Positions 35,207 through 45,241 of a stretch of DNA of 64,000 nucleotides are shown here, piece after piece. Each line of letters begins with the position of its first letter. The first letter of the stretch is position 1. The notes under the pieces were generated by a model, which was not told the DNA's origin, did no database searches, and saw only the letters and a program-made list of their open reading frames with translations. Location of the stretch: positions 496,001 to 560,000 of the forward strand of contig OY969782.1 of the NCBI GenBank assembly GCA_963703045.1, in the 5' to 3' direction. A program made the translations under genes and the position numbers. Source of the DNA: Miltoncostaea sp963703045. Its GTDB lineage: Bacteria > Actinomycetota > Thermoleophilia > Miltoncostaeales > Miltoncostaeaceae.

Positions 35207-36838
35207 TCACAGCACCCGGAAGCTCCCGCTCGCGGCGAACGGGCCGGGCGCCGACGCGGCGACCCGCACGGTGAAGCCCTCCGTGGTGGGGGCGAAGCCG
35301 GGCTCCATGACGACCTCGAGGTCGCCGGGGGCGCAGTTGATGGCGCCGTCGAGCGTCAGCACGATCGTGTCCGGCACGCCCGGCGCGGGCGCGACGGCCC
35401 AGGCCCGGGGAGCCGCCGGCAGCCCGGCGCGGAACGAGACGCCGCTGAGGGCCTGCTGACCCGCCTGGAGGGCGAGCCCCCCGAGCGCGAAGCGACCGGT
35501 GCGGGCGGGGTCGTCCGACGGGGCGGCGACGGCGGACGCGTCCGGGTCGTCGTCCCACCACGCGACGGCGGGGCCGGCGGCGACGGGCGGGGCGGCGACC
35601 GGGATCGGCGCCACCCCGGCCGGCGCGGGGTCCCAGGGGGACCCGGCGTGGTCATCGACGACCGGCGCCGGCGCGTATGCCTCGGGTGCGGGAGCCCAGT
35701 CGGACGCCGCGGCCGGGTCCTCGGCCGGGGGCTCGACGGCGGGCGTCTCCGCCACGGGCGCCCAGGCGTCCCCGGCGGGGGCGTACGGGTCCTCGACGGT
35801 GGCCTCGGGCTCGGGCACGTAGGCGGCGGGGATCTCGGTCGCGGCGTCCGGCCCGAAGCTGATCTCGGGGATCACCTCGTCGCCGGCGCCGAACGACACC
35901 TCGACGACCGGCGGGGCGGCCGTGCCGTCGTCCTCCGGGTGCGCGAAGACGAACGGCTCCACCGGGGGCTTGAGAGCGGCGTCGCCCGCCGGCGGCTCGC
36001 CGTCGATCGCCTCGACCACGGCCGCGTCGGCGTACGACGCCACCGGGACCGGGTCGGGGGACGGCTCGACCAGGACCGGATCCGGGAACTCCTCGACCGT
36101 GTTGACGTCGGAGAACGACACGTCCTCGGCGCCGGGCGTCCAGGACGTCAGTGGCTCGACGGAGGGCGGCGGCGACCACTGCGGGATCTCGTCGGACGCG
36201 GCGGGGTCGTCGTTCTTCCAATCCAGCCCCGCGGCGGGCGCGGACGTCGCGGCCTGCTCGGCGTAGGCGCCGGTGGGACCGGCCACCATGGACGGACCGG
36301 ACGCGCCGGCGCCGGCGGCGGGCGGCGACCATCCCATGTCGACCTCGCCCGGCATCGGCCAGCCCGGAGCGGTCACCAGCTCGGCCTCCGACCACTGCCC
36401 CGTCGGCGTCTCCGACTCGTCGGCGGCCGAGATGACGATGGACTCGTCGTCCTCGGCGGGCGCGGCGGGCGGCCACTCGGCCGGGGCGTCATCGGCGACG
36501 GGCGGCCACTCGGCCGGGGCGTCATCGGCGACGGGAGGCCACTCGGCCGGAGCCGAGGCGTCGGCGGCAGGCCAGTCGGGCCCCTCCGACAGCGGCCCGT
36601 CATCGGACCAGTCCGAGCCCTCCGGCGAGGCGCCCGCCGCGGCGAGCGGCATGGGCTCCGGGGGGGCCGGCGGCGCGTTCTTGCGACCGCGGCGGCGACG
36701 GCGGCGACGCGTGTCGCCCGCGGCCGCGGGGGCCGCGGCGCTCTCCGACGAGCTTCTCCTCTTGTCCCGCTTCATCTTGATCAGCAGGAGGAGGAGGAGG
36801 ACGACGCCACCGAGGATGGCGATGTTGTTCGTCGTCAT
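35207..36838 (-). CDS. Membrane-anchored low-complexity protein with unrecognised C-terminal domain (paralog 1)
   Basis: A 543-residue protein. A single N-terminal helix (IAILGGVVLLLLLLIKMKRD) is followed by a basic stretch (RRRRRRRGRK). Then come ~370 residues of acidic, Pro/Ala/Asp/Glu-rich disorder with an 11-residue repeat (WPPVADDAPAE). The last ~100 residues form a compact domain (GRFALGGLALQAGQQALSGV ... GFAPTTEGFTVRVAASAPGP, then FAASGSFRVL). The same end domain is present in the next gene upstream (36959-37938), which has the same architecture. A cytoplasmic basic patch and long acidic spacer may hold the end domain away from the membrane. No known family was recognised. Confidence 0.72.
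   Translation of the reverse strand: MTTNNIAILGGVVLLLLLLIKMKRDKRRSSSESAAAPAAAGDTRRRRRRRGRKNAPPAPPEPMPLAAAGASPEGSDWSDDGPLSEGPDWPAADASAPAEWPPVADDAPAEWPPVADDAPAEWPPAAPAEDDESIVISAADESETPTGQWSEAELVTAPGWPMPGEVDMGWSPPAAGAGASGPSMVAGPTGAYAEQAATSAPAAGLDWKNDDPAASDEIPQWSPPPSVEPLTSWTPGAEDVSFSDVNTVEEFPDPVLVEPSPDPVPVASYADAAVVEAIDGEPPAGDAALKPPVEPFVFAHPEDDGTAAPPVVEVSFGAGDEVIPEISFGPDAATEIPAAYVPEPEATVEDPYAPAGDAWAPVAETPAVEPPAEDPAAASDWAPAPEAYAPAPVVDDHAGSPWDPAPAGVAPIPVAAPPVAAGPAVAWWDDDPDASAVAAPSDDPARTGRFALGGLALQAGQQALSGVSFRAGLPAAPRAWAVAPAPGVPDTIVLTLDGAINCAPGDLEVVMEPGFAPTTEGFTVRVAASAPGPFAASGSFRVL
36483..36548. repeat. Two tandem 33-bp repeats inside paralog 1
   Basis: Units 36483-36515 and 36516-36548 differ at one base and are preceded by a partial copy. 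They encode an 11-residue repeat (PVADDAPAEWP). The length is a multiple of three, so copy-number change would not shift the frame. Confidence 0.85.
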
Positions 36839-36914
36839 GTGCCGCGATCTCCTTGGGTTGCTGCGGGCCGCCGCGGTCCGGCGACCGGGTCGCGTGGTCG
36901 GCGCCCCCCCTGGT

Positions 36915-36935
36915 CATCGGCCGGACCGGCCGATG
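36915..36935. promoter_or_regulatory. Perfect 10-bp-arm palindrome between the two paralogs
   Basis: CATCGGCCGG (36915-36924), one A, then CCGGCCGATG (36926-36935). It lies 24 bases downstream of the stop of paralog 2 and 77 bases upstream of the start of paralog 1 on the minus strand. It could be an operator or a terminator hairpin with a tight loop; no T-tract is present. Confidence 0.45.
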
Positions 36936-36958
36936 GTTGAGCGCCGCGCCGGGTGGGC

Positions 36959-37938
36959 TCAGGCGGCCGCCAGCTCGTACCGGCCCGTGGCGGCGAAGGC
37001 ACCAGGTGCGCTCGCCGCGACGATCAGGGTGAAGCCCTCGCCGTCGGGGGCGAATCCGGCGTCGCCCAGCACGGTCGGACCGCCACCCGCGATGTTGACG
37101 AGGCCCTCGGCGACGATGCGGATGTCGCCGACTGCCACCGGCCCGCCGCGGCGGGCGCGGAAGGTCACGCCGACGAGCGCCATCTGACCGGCCTGCACCG
37201 CCCACCCGCCGAGCGAGAAGTGACCGTGCTCGTCGATCTCGATCTCGACCTCGAGGGCGTCGGGCGACGTGAGCGGGGGCGCATCGCCGACCGGCACCGC
37301 GCCCGAGGCGGCGACGACGTGCGTCGCCCACTCGCTCAGCACCGCTGCGTCGGTGGCCGGTCGGGCGGGTCGCCAGGTCGCGGGGCTCCCGCACCACTCG
37401 GCGAGGAGGGCCGGGTCGGGGTCGCGGGGGTCGGAGCCGACCGACGCCGGGGTCTCGGGCGCGACGGCGGGGGCCGGAATCTCGGGCGCGACGGCGGGGG
37501 CCGGGGCTTCGGGCTCGACGGCGGGGGCGGGGCTTCGGGCTCGACGGCGGGCGGCCGCGGCGCGGGCTCGACGAGCGGGGCCGCGACCTCGGGCGCGATG
37601 ACCGGCGGCGTCGCCGCCGCGACGGGGCGGCGCGGCGGGATGGGGAACTCGGGCGCGTCCCAGACCCCGGCGCCGGCGCGCACGGGTCGGGGCGGGGCCA
37701 GGGTCGCGGCGCTCTCGGACGCCGCCCGTGCCGGGGTCGGGGCGTCCGGGCGCAGGACCCCGGCGTCGGCGGCGATCTCGGCGGCGTCGGCGGCCTCGGC
37801 CTCGGCGCGGCGCCGGACCTCGTCCGACACCTCGCAGGCCGGCGGCGTCATGCCGTGCGCGGGCGGGGAGTCCTGGCGTCCCTTGACGTATGCGGCGGCC
37901 ACCAGCAGGGCCGCGGGGATGACCAGACGGGTGCGCAA
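36959..37938 (-). CDS. Membrane-anchored low-complexity protein with the same C-terminal domain (paralog 2), one frame break
   Basis: ~326 residues when joined. It starts at TTG (37938) after GGAGG with a short TM helix (RLVIPAALLVAAAYVKGRQD), followed by a Pro/Ala/Glu-rich disordered spacer. The C-terminal domain (GHFSLGGWAVQAGQMALVGV ... GFAPDGEGFTLIVAASAPGA, then FAATGRYEL) clearly matches the end of paralog 1. The frame breaks near 37527 inside a 27-bp repeat where one unit has 26 bases. Here a base is missing, not added, unlike the other breaks in the window. The competing ATG at 37969 gives a non-membrane Arg-rich reading and was rejected. Confidence 0.65.
37463..37542. repeat. 27-bp imperfect tandem repeat with one 26-bp unit
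   Basis: Units begin GACGGCGGG at 37463, 37490, 37517 and 37543. The first two intervals are 27 bases and the third is 26, lacking one C relative to the unit before. The repeat encodes a Pro/Ala/Glu/Val motif of paralog 2, and the short unit causes its frame break. Confidence 0.8.
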
Positions 37939-38018
37939 GGGGCCTCCGTTCCGCCCGACGCATGGGCACTCGATGACCTCCGGATGGAAGCCCTCGCAGT
38001 GGGTATCGGGCCCTCGCG

Positions 38019-38036
38019 GCGCGGCTTTAGCCGCGC
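38019..38036 (-). terminator. Hairpin terminator after the secDF operon
   Basis: GCGCGGC (38019-38025) and GCCGCGC (38030-38036) form a perfect 7-base-pair stem with a 4-base loop. It lies 13 bases downstream of the stop of the coiled-coil gene at 38049. Confidence 0.5.
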
Positions 38037-38048
38037 GCGGCGCCGCCG

Positions 38049-38393
38049 TCAGCCGGGCGGGGGCTCCGCGGCGCGCTCGAGCAGGCCCAGCCGGTGCTCC
38101 AGCTCCATCAGGCGCAGCTGCACGTCCTCGAGCTCGGCGCGGGTGACGACGCCGAACTCGCGCAGCACGCCCTGCACCCCGCCCTCGAGACGGCCGACCA
38201 GGCCCTCCCCGGGCGATCCCTCGCCGCGCACGCGCGCCAGCAGGCGCTCGACGATCGCGGCGCCCTCCTCGCCCCCGACCTGCCCCTTGCGGACGAGGTC
38301 GGCGACGGCCGCCTCGGCGCGTTCGCGGGTGAGCGACGCGGCGCCGATCGACAGCAGCACCGCCTGCTCGATGCCCTCGCGCATGGCGCTCAC
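38049..38393 (-). CDS. Small helical protein, phasin/PhaF-like
   Basis: A 114-residue all-helical cytoplasmic protein: EGIEQAVLLSIGAASLTRER, then VADLVRKGQVGGEEGAAIVE. It ends in a heptad-rich coiled coil (LEDVQLRLMELEHRLGLLER). The pattern resembles the short polyhydroxyalkanoate-granule regulator/phasin-like family, but the match is by general shape, so the name is tentative. The GTG overlaps the secDF stop as GTGA, so it is translated with the Sec genes. A link to secretion is only positional. Confidence 0.6.
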   Translation of the reverse strand: MSAMREGIEQAVLLSIGAASLTRERAEAAVADLVRKGQVGGEEGAAIVERLLARVRGEGSPGEGLVGRLEGGVQGVLREFGVVTRAELEDVQLRLMELEHRLGLLERAAEPPPG

Positions 38394-41228
38394 CGGCGCC
38401 GCTTGCGCTGCACGTTGCGGTGACGGCGCACCCTGTCCGGATCGCTCCGCGGTCGGCGCCCGGGCTGTGCCGCGTCGCCATCGCCCGCGGGAGTGACGGC
38501 CGCCTCGGGCGGCTCGGCCCCGTCGTCGCCGGTGCCGTCGGGGGCGAGGCCCTCGTCGGGCTCGGTGGTCGCCGACGGCAGGGCGCGGACCTCCTCCTCC
38601 TCCTCCTCCGCGTCCCCCTCGGTCTCCTCGTCCCGGTACTCGTCGGCGTCGTCGTCGCCCTCGTCGATCCGGATCTCGGCGGCGAGGGCGGCCTCGGCGC
38701 GCTCGAGCGCGACCAGGTCGACGACGTCGGCGTCTCCCGCGATGACCGCGGCGCGCCGCTCGCTCTTGACCGAACGCCGCTTGTTCTCGGGCTCGCGCTC
38801 CTTCCAGAGGGCGGCCAGCGGCGCGGCGATCGCGATCGACGAGAGGCCGCCCGAGAGGATGCCGACGAGCAGCGCGAAGGCGAAGTCCTTCAGCGTCTCG
38901 CCGCCGAACAGCAGCAGGGCGATGATCGGCACGAGCGTCGTGATCTGGGTGATGACCGTCCGCGTCAGCACCTCGTGGATCGAGGTGTTGACCACCTGGC
39001 GGTAGGTCGCCTTGCGCAGGATCGGCACGTTCTCGCGGATGCGGTCGAAGACGATCACGACGTCGTAGAGCGAATAGCCGAGGATCGTCAGCAGGGCGGC
39101 GACCGTGGCGCTCGTGACCTCGCGCCCCGTGAACGAGTAGATCGAGATCGACAGCCACACGTCGTGCACGACCGACAGCAGCGCCGGCAGGGCCAGCTTG
39201 TACTCGAAGCGGATCGAGAGGTAGATGATGATGACGGCGAAGCTGAGCAGGATCGCCCAGATCGCGTTGCGGATGATCTGCTCGCCGAAGGTCGGCCCCA
39301 CCACGTCGATCTGCAGGGTCTCCTCGTTGATGCCGAACGCCCCGTCGAGCGCGCGCTGGAGCTCGGTCCGCTCGGGCACCGTGAGCGTCTCGGTCTGCAT
39401 CTGGAAGCCGACGACCTCGCGGCCGTCGACGGTCTCGCTGGTGGTCTGGATCTTGGCGGAGCCGTAGCCGAGGTCCCCGAAGACCTGACGCACCGCGCCC
39501 TCGCTGGGCTGGCGGTCGAACGACGTCGTGATGCGCGTGCCGCTCTCGAAGTCGAGGCCGAGGTTGAGGCCGTTCACCCCGATCCAGGCCGCGCCGATCG
39601 CCAGCGGGACGAACGAGATCGCCATCCAGAGCTTCCACTTGCCGACGAAGTCGAGCTTCCACTTCGGCTCGCGCTGGTTGAGCGCCATGTACCTGTCGTC
39701 GCGCAGGAACCGGGTCTCGGCCAACGCGTTGAACGCCGCCCGGGTCGCCACGACGGCGGTGAAGAGCGACAGCAGCACGCCGATGAAGAGCGTGAAGGCG
39801 AAGCCCTTGACGCCCGAGGTGGCGAACAGGAACAGGATGGCCGCCGTCGCGAGGGTGACGACGTTGGCGTCGATGATCGCCGAGATGCCCTTGCGGTATC
39901 CGGCGAGGATCGCGGCGCGGGGCGATTTGCCCGAGCGGGCCTCCTCCCGGACGCGCTCGAAGATCACGACGTTGGCGTCGGACGCGACGCCGATCGTGAG
40001 GATGATGCCCGCGATGCCCGGCAGCGTGAGGGTGATCGGCACCAGCACGACCACCGCGTACAGGAGCGCGGCGTAGACCATCAGCCCGGCCGCGGCGACG
40101 ACGCCGAGGAAGCGGTAGTACGCGATCAGGAAGAGGATGACGAGGACGAGACCGGTGGTGCCGGCGATCAGCCCCTGGTTGAGCGACTCGCGGCCGAGCG
40201 TCGCGCCCACCTGCTTCTGGCTGATCACGTCGAGCTGGATCGGCAGGGCGCCGGAGTTGATCTGCTTGGCGAGCGTCTCGGCCTCGCCCTGGCTGAACTC
40301 GCCCTCGATGACCGCGCCGTTGCGCCCGTCGATGCCGGTCGGCAGCTGCTCGTAGTCGATCGTCGGGTTCGAGACGATGCGCCCGTCGAGGATGATGGCG
40401 AAGCGCTGGAGCTCCCGCTTGAGCGCCCCGTCCTGGGCGAGCTGGCGGGTGATGTCGGCGAACCGCTGGCGCCCGTCGTCGGTGAACTGCAGGGTCACCA
40501 CGCGCTCGCGGCTGCCGAGGGCGCCGGTCTGGATCGTCGTGCTGGCCTCGGTGACGTCGCGGCCGGTGAGGCCGGGCACGTTCTGGAAGACGTAGTACGT
40601 GCGCCGCATCCCCGCGTCGGGCCGCGTCGCGAGGGCGGGCTGCTCCTCGTAGGCGATGAACAGGCCCCGCGGGACGATCTCGATGGTCACGCCGGCCGGC
40701 TTCGTGTTGTCGGGGAAGCCCTCGACGAGGGTGGCCCGGTCGGTCGCCGGCCCGGCCGCGAGCGCTCCGTCGGCGTCGAACGCGTAGAACGTCGGCAGGC
40801 CGCGCCGGCCCTCCGGGGTCGCGCTCTGGGCCGCCTTCACCGCCGCCCGTAGATCCGTCGTCCCGGCCTCGCTGACCACGTTGCGCTCGAAGTTGATGAA
40901 GACGAGCTGAGCCGGCTGGATCAGGTCGCGGACGACCTGATCGGGGTTCTCGGCCCCGGGCAGCGAGACCACGATCTGATCGTCGCCCTGGGTCTGGATC
41001 TCGGGCTCGGCGACGCCGAACGAGTCGAACCCGGCTGCGGATGATCTCGACCGAGCGCTCGATCGCCTGCTCGGTGACCTGGCTCTCGTCGGTCGGCTGG
41101 CCCTGCAGCACCACCTCGACCCCGCCCTGCAGGTCGAGGCCCAGCACGGCCGGCTTGAGCGCGATCGCCACGATCGACCCGGCCACGAGGCCGAGCACGA
41201 GCAGCAGCAGGAGGAGCGGTCGCCTCAT
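38390..41228 (-). CDS. secDF: SecD-SecF fusion, protein translocase accessory subunit, one frame break
   Basis: ~945 residues. The SecD start MRRPLLLLLLVLGLVAGSIV is followed by LGLDLQGGVEVVLQG. After one extra base near 41033 the other frame continues with DSFGVAEPEIQTQGDD and VSLPGAENPDQV. SecD membrane motifs are GIAGIILTIGVASDANVVIF and ERVREE. The SecF half starts near FVGKWKLWMAISFVPLAIGA, with GLDFESGTRI and LYDVVIVFDRIREN. A ~110-residue acidic then basic tail (DEGDDDADEYRDEETEG ... RRHRNVQRKRRR) ends it. SecDF uses the proton gradient to aid export. yajC lies 18 bases upstream, forming the usual yajC-secDF unit. Confidence 0.93.
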
Positions 41229-41246
41229 CGGCGGACGGCTCCGGTC

Positions 41247-41549
41247 CTAGGCGACGACATCGTCGGGCGCGGTGGCCTCTGCGGCCCCGCTCCCCGAGAT
41301 GACGCGCGCCACCGCGGCCTTCGCGATGCGGATGTCGGTGTCCTCGGCGACCTCGAGCAGGATCGTCTCACCGTCCTCGACCTCCGTGACCGTGCCGTAG
41401 ATCCCGGAGACGGTCACGATCTCGTCGCCCGGCGCGAGGCTGCTCATGATGCGGTCGAGCTCCTGGCGTCGCCGCTTCTGGGGACGCACGCCGAACACGT
41501 AGATGAGCCCGATGAAGATCAGGATGTAGATCGGGAGCAGGAGAGCCAT
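41247..41549 (-). CDS. yajC: Preprotein translocase subunit YajC
   Basis: A 100-residue protein with one TM (LPIYILIFIGLIYVFGVRPQ) and the conserved KRRRQELDRIMSSLAPGDEI segment, then VTVSGIYGTVTEVEDGETIL. The C-terminal tail is acidic. It belongs to the SecDF-YajC accessory complex and precedes secDF by 18 bases. The ATG at 41549 is chosen because the TM begins directly after it; the longer frame upstream is not family-like. It is divergent from the PAP2 gene. Confidence 0.93.
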   Translation of the reverse strand: MALLLPIYILIFIGLIYVFGVRPQKRRRQELDRIMSSLAPGDEIVTVSGIYGTVTEVEDGETILLEVAEDTDIRIAKAAVARVISGSGAAEATAPDDVVA

Positions 41550-41682
41550 GAGCTCTGGGCACCTTCTGAAAGAGGCGAGGGGAGGCGGCCGGAGTACCGC
41601 GTCCGGCGGGGGCGACGATAGCAAAGGGCACGGCGGCTCCCGGCAGGTCGAGGTCGTGCCCGGGATCGGCGCGGGGGCGTGC

Positions 41683-41688
41683 TAGCTT
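41683..41688 (+). promoter_or_regulatory. TAGCTT -10-like box, leaderless promoter
   Basis: TAGCTT is followed by 8 bases and the GTG of the PAP2 gene at 41697. No ribosome-binding site is present. Confidence 0.5.
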
Positions 41689-41696
41689 GAGCCGCC

Positions 41697-42452
41697 GTGA
41701 CGGTCGCCGCCCGCTCCACTCCGCCCGCGCGCGCTTGGTCGGCCCGGTGGCCCGTCGGCGCGGAGGTGGCCCTCTTCGTCGCGCTGACCGCGGCCTACGA
41801 GTTCTTCCGCGACCTGGTCGCGGTCGAGGACCTGGCCGCCCCCCTGCGCCACGCGCGGCAGATCGTCGACGCCGAGAAGGCCCTCGGGCTGTTCGTCGAG
41901 GTCGACCTGCACGAGTGGGTGCAGTCGATCGGCGCCCTCGAGTTCACCACCACCTGGCTCTACACGCTCGGGCACACGACCGGCTTCGTGATCATGTTCC
42001 TGTGGGTCTGGTTCGCGCGCCGCGAGCAGTTCGCCATGTTCCGCAACTGGTTCTGGATCACCCACGTCGTCGCCGTGCTCGGCTACTGGGCCTACCCGCT
42101 CGCGCCACCCCGCCTGACCGACCTCGGCCTGGCCGACCCCACGGCGGAGAGCCTCGAGCTGGGCGGCGCGCTCACGTGGTTCCAGCCCTTCCGCAACGAG
42201 TTCGCCGCCATGCCGTCGATGCACGTCGGCTACACGCTCATCTTCGCGCTCACCCTCATCTGGCTGCTGCGCCCCTCGCGGTGGCGGTGGCTCGCCCTGC
42301 TGTGGCCGGCCGGGATGCTCTTCGTGGTGATGGCCACGGCCAACCACTGGTGGCTCGACGCCGTGGGCGGGGCGGTGGCGGTCGGCCTCGGCCTGCTCGC
42401 GGCCGACCGGCTCGCCGGCGACCTGCCCCGCCCGTGGGCCCGCGCCACATGA
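41697..42452 (+). CDS. PAP2-superfamily membrane phosphatase/phosphotransferase-like
   Basis: A 251-residue integral membrane protein with ~6 TM helices. Catalytic-type motifs are AAMPSMHVGYTLIFALTLIW (SMH, motif C2) and TANHWWLDAVGGAVAVGLG (H...D, motif C3). The N-terminal part (GAEVALFVALTAAYEFFRDL, then LYTLGHTTGFVIMFLWVWFA) fits the PAP2_3/inositol-phosphorylceramide-synthase-like group. Such enzymes remove or transfer phosphate on lipid phosphates. The stop overlaps the glycosyltransferase start as ATGA, suggesting a joint role in glycolipid or phosphoinositide metabolism (inference). Confidence 0.85.
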   Translation: MTVAARSTPPARAWSARWPVGAEVALFVALTAAYEFFRDLVAVEDLAAPLRHARQIVDAEKALGLFVEVDLHEWVQSIGALEFTTTWLYTLGHTTGFVIMFLWVWFARREQFAMFRNWFWITHVVAVLGYWAYPLAPPRLTDLGLADPTAESLELGGALTWFQPFRNEFAAMPSMHVGYTLIFALTLIWLLRPSRWRWLALLWPAGMLFVVMATANHWWLDAVGGAVAVGLGLLAADRLAGDLPRPWARAT

Positions 42453-43717
42453 GGGTCGCGATGGTCACCGAGTACGCCTACCCGGTGCTGGGGGGCGTCG
42501 CCGAGCACGTCCACAACCTCAGCCGCGAGCTGGTGACGCGCGGGCACGAGGTCACGGTGCTCACCAGCAAGGCGCCGCTGGGCACGCGCGGGCGGGCGCG
42601 GACGATCGACGCCGAGAACCTCGCGGTGCACGGCTACCGCACCGTGCGGGTCGGCACCTCGATGCCCGTCTACCAGAACGGCTCGATCGCGCGTGTGAGC
42701 GTGGGGGTCGGGCTCAAGGCCCGCGTCGCCCGGGCGCTGCGGGGCATGGACGTCGTGCACGCCCAGGGCCTCGCCCACCCGTCGATCTGCCTCTGGGCCC
42801 TGCGCACCTCGACCGCGCCGGTCAACCTCGGGACCTTCCACACCTACTTCGAGGGCGGCCACCGCGCCTACAAGTACTTCTTCGCGTACGTCCGGGCCAC
42901 GATGGGGCGCACCGACCGGCTCATCGCGGTGTCGGACGCCTGCGTGGAGGCGCTCAGCCCCTACTTCGGCGACGCGCCCTTCGACATCGTGCCGAACGGC
43001 GTCGACACCGGTCTCTACCGCCCCCTCGAGGGCGACGAGACGCGTCCGGCCGGGCCGCCGCGCATCCTGTTCATGGGGCGGTTCGACCCGCGCAACGGGC
43101 TCGACACCCTGCTCGAGGCGACGCGCATCCTCATGGACGAGGGCCGCGAGTTCGTGGTGCAGGTCGTCGGCGACGGCCCCCTGCGGCCGCGCTACCACCA
43201 CCAGGCCCGTTCGCTGGGGGTCTGGGACCGCATCGAGTGGCTCGGGCTGCTCGACAAGGAGCGCCCGCGCCTCTACCGGGAGGCCACCGTCTTCGCCTCC
43301 CCCTGCGTGCTCGCGTCGTTCGGCGTCGTGCTGCTCGAGGCGATGGCCAGCGGCACGCCGGTGGTCTGCGCCGACAACATCGGGTTCCGCCAGGTCATCC
43401 GCGACGGGGTCCCGGGCCGGTTCGTGCGGCCCCACGACGCCCGCGACCTGGCGACCGGCATCGGGGAGCTGCTCGACGACCCGGCGCGGCGCGAGAGCTG
43501 GGGGCGGACCGGTCGCGAGCTGGTCGTCGAGCGCTACTCCTGGGACCGGGTGGCCACGCGCGTCGAGGCCGTCTACCACGAGGTGCTCGCGCAGGGCGGG
43601 CGGGCGCTCGTCACGCCCCCGATCGGGCTGCGCGCCAACCTGCGCCGCAATCCGGTCGAGCTCGTGCGCAACATCCCCGCGGCGCTGCGCGAGGGCTTCC
43701 CGCGCGAGCGGGACTAG
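42449..43717 (+). CDS. GT4-family glycosyltransferase (PimA/PimB-like)
   Basis: A 422-residue GT-B enzyme. The N-terminal half has VTEYAYPVLGGVAEHVHNLS, then VVHAQGLAHPSICLWAL and NLGTFHTYFEGGHRAYKY. The C-terminal half has IVPNGVDTGLYRPLEG, ILFMGRFDPRNGLDTLLEAT and VQVVGDGPLRPRYHHQA. The EX7E region is LASFGVVLLEAMASGTPVVC: the first Glu of the usual ESFGxxLLE is Ala here, while the second is kept. The donor is probably GDP-mannose or UDP-sugar and the acceptor a lipid, by similarity to mannosyltransferases. It is coupled to the PAP2 gene. Its stop shares CTAG with the convergent CBS gene. Confidence 0.9.
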   Translation: MRVAMVTEYAYPVLGGVAEHVHNLSRELVTRGHEVTVLTSKAPLGTRGRARTIDAENLAVHGYRTVRVGTSMPVYQNGSIARVSVGVGLKARVARALRGMDVVHAQGLAHPSICLWALRTSTAPVNLGTFHTYFEGGHRAYKYFFAYVRATMGRTDRLIAVSDACVEALSPYFGDAPFDIVPNGVDTGLYRPLEGDETRPAGPPRILFMGRFDPRNGLDTLLEATRILMDEGREFVVQVVGDGPLRPRYHHQARSLGVWDRIEWLGLLDKERPRLYREATVFASPCVLASFGVVLLEAMASGTPVVCADNIGFRQVIRDGVPGRFVRPHDARDLATGIGELLDDPARRESWGRTGRELVVERYSWDRVATRVEAVYHEVLAQGGRALVTPPIGLRANLRRNPVELVRNIPAALREGFPRERD

Positions 43718-44130
43718 CCTCCGCCGCCCTCCCGGGCCGGCGGCACGGCGCCGAAGGCCGCGGCCCCGGACAGCACGCCGACCACGTCGCGCATGTTGAG
43801 CACCCCGACCAGCCGGTCGTCCTCCGACACGAGCAGGTGGCGCACACCGCGGGAGATCATCAGGTCGCAGGCCGCGCGGAGCGGCGTATCGGGTGGCACC
43901 GAGACCGGCTGGGGCGTCATGTGGTCGGCGACCAGGGCGGTGTCGAGGTCGGTGCCCGAGGCGATCGCGCGCAGCACGTCGCGCTCGGTGATCACGCCGC
44001 CGCCGTCGGCCTCGACGATGCCGAGCCCGGTGCGGGCCGCGGCGAGGTCGACCGCGGCCGACCGGAGCGTCGCCCCGGGCGACAGCCGCACCTTCACCTT
44101 CGCCATCACGTCGCGCACCGGACCGTCCAT
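43714..44130 (-). CDS. CBS-domain pair protein
   Basis: A ~138-residue protein made of two CBS domains: VRDVMAKVKVRLSPGATLRS ... GVITERDVLRAIASG, then VADHMTPQPVSVPPDTPLRA ... LVSEDDRLVGVLNMRDVVGV. Stand-alone CBS pairs bind adenosine nucleotides. The ATG at 44130 is preferred over 44142 because a TATGGT box lies exactly 7 bases before it, the spacing seen at other leaderless genes here. It is convergent with the glycosyltransferase, both ending in a shared CTAG. Its regulatory partner is unknown. Confidence 0.83.
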   Translation of the reverse strand: MDGPVRDVMAKVKVRLSPGATLRSAAVDLAAARTGLGIVEADGGGVITERDVLRAIASGTDLDTALVADHMTPQPVSVPPDTPLRAACDLMISRGVRHLLVSEDDRLVGVLNMRDVVGVLSGAAAFGAVPPAREGGGG

Positions 44131-44137
44131 GCGGCCG

Positions 44138-44143
44138 ACCATA
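44138..44143 (-). promoter_or_regulatory. TATGGT -10-like box before the CBS gene
   Basis: On the minus strand TATGGT is followed by 7 bases and the ATG at 44130, which supports that start and a leaderless mRNA. Confidence 0.45.
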
Positions 44144-44167
44144 CCCCACCGGCGCGGGTGAGGCGGC

Positions 44168-45237
<1,070 letters not shown>

Positions 45238-45241
<4 letters not shown>

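Noticed and set aside
36483..36548. 33-bp repeats as a CRISPR array
   Set aside because: The repeats are contiguous without spacers and lie in a coding region.
37040..37969. ATG at 37969 as the start of paralog 2
   Set aside because: It gives an Arg-rich reading without the TM helix; TTG 37938 has a ribosome-binding site and the TM frame.
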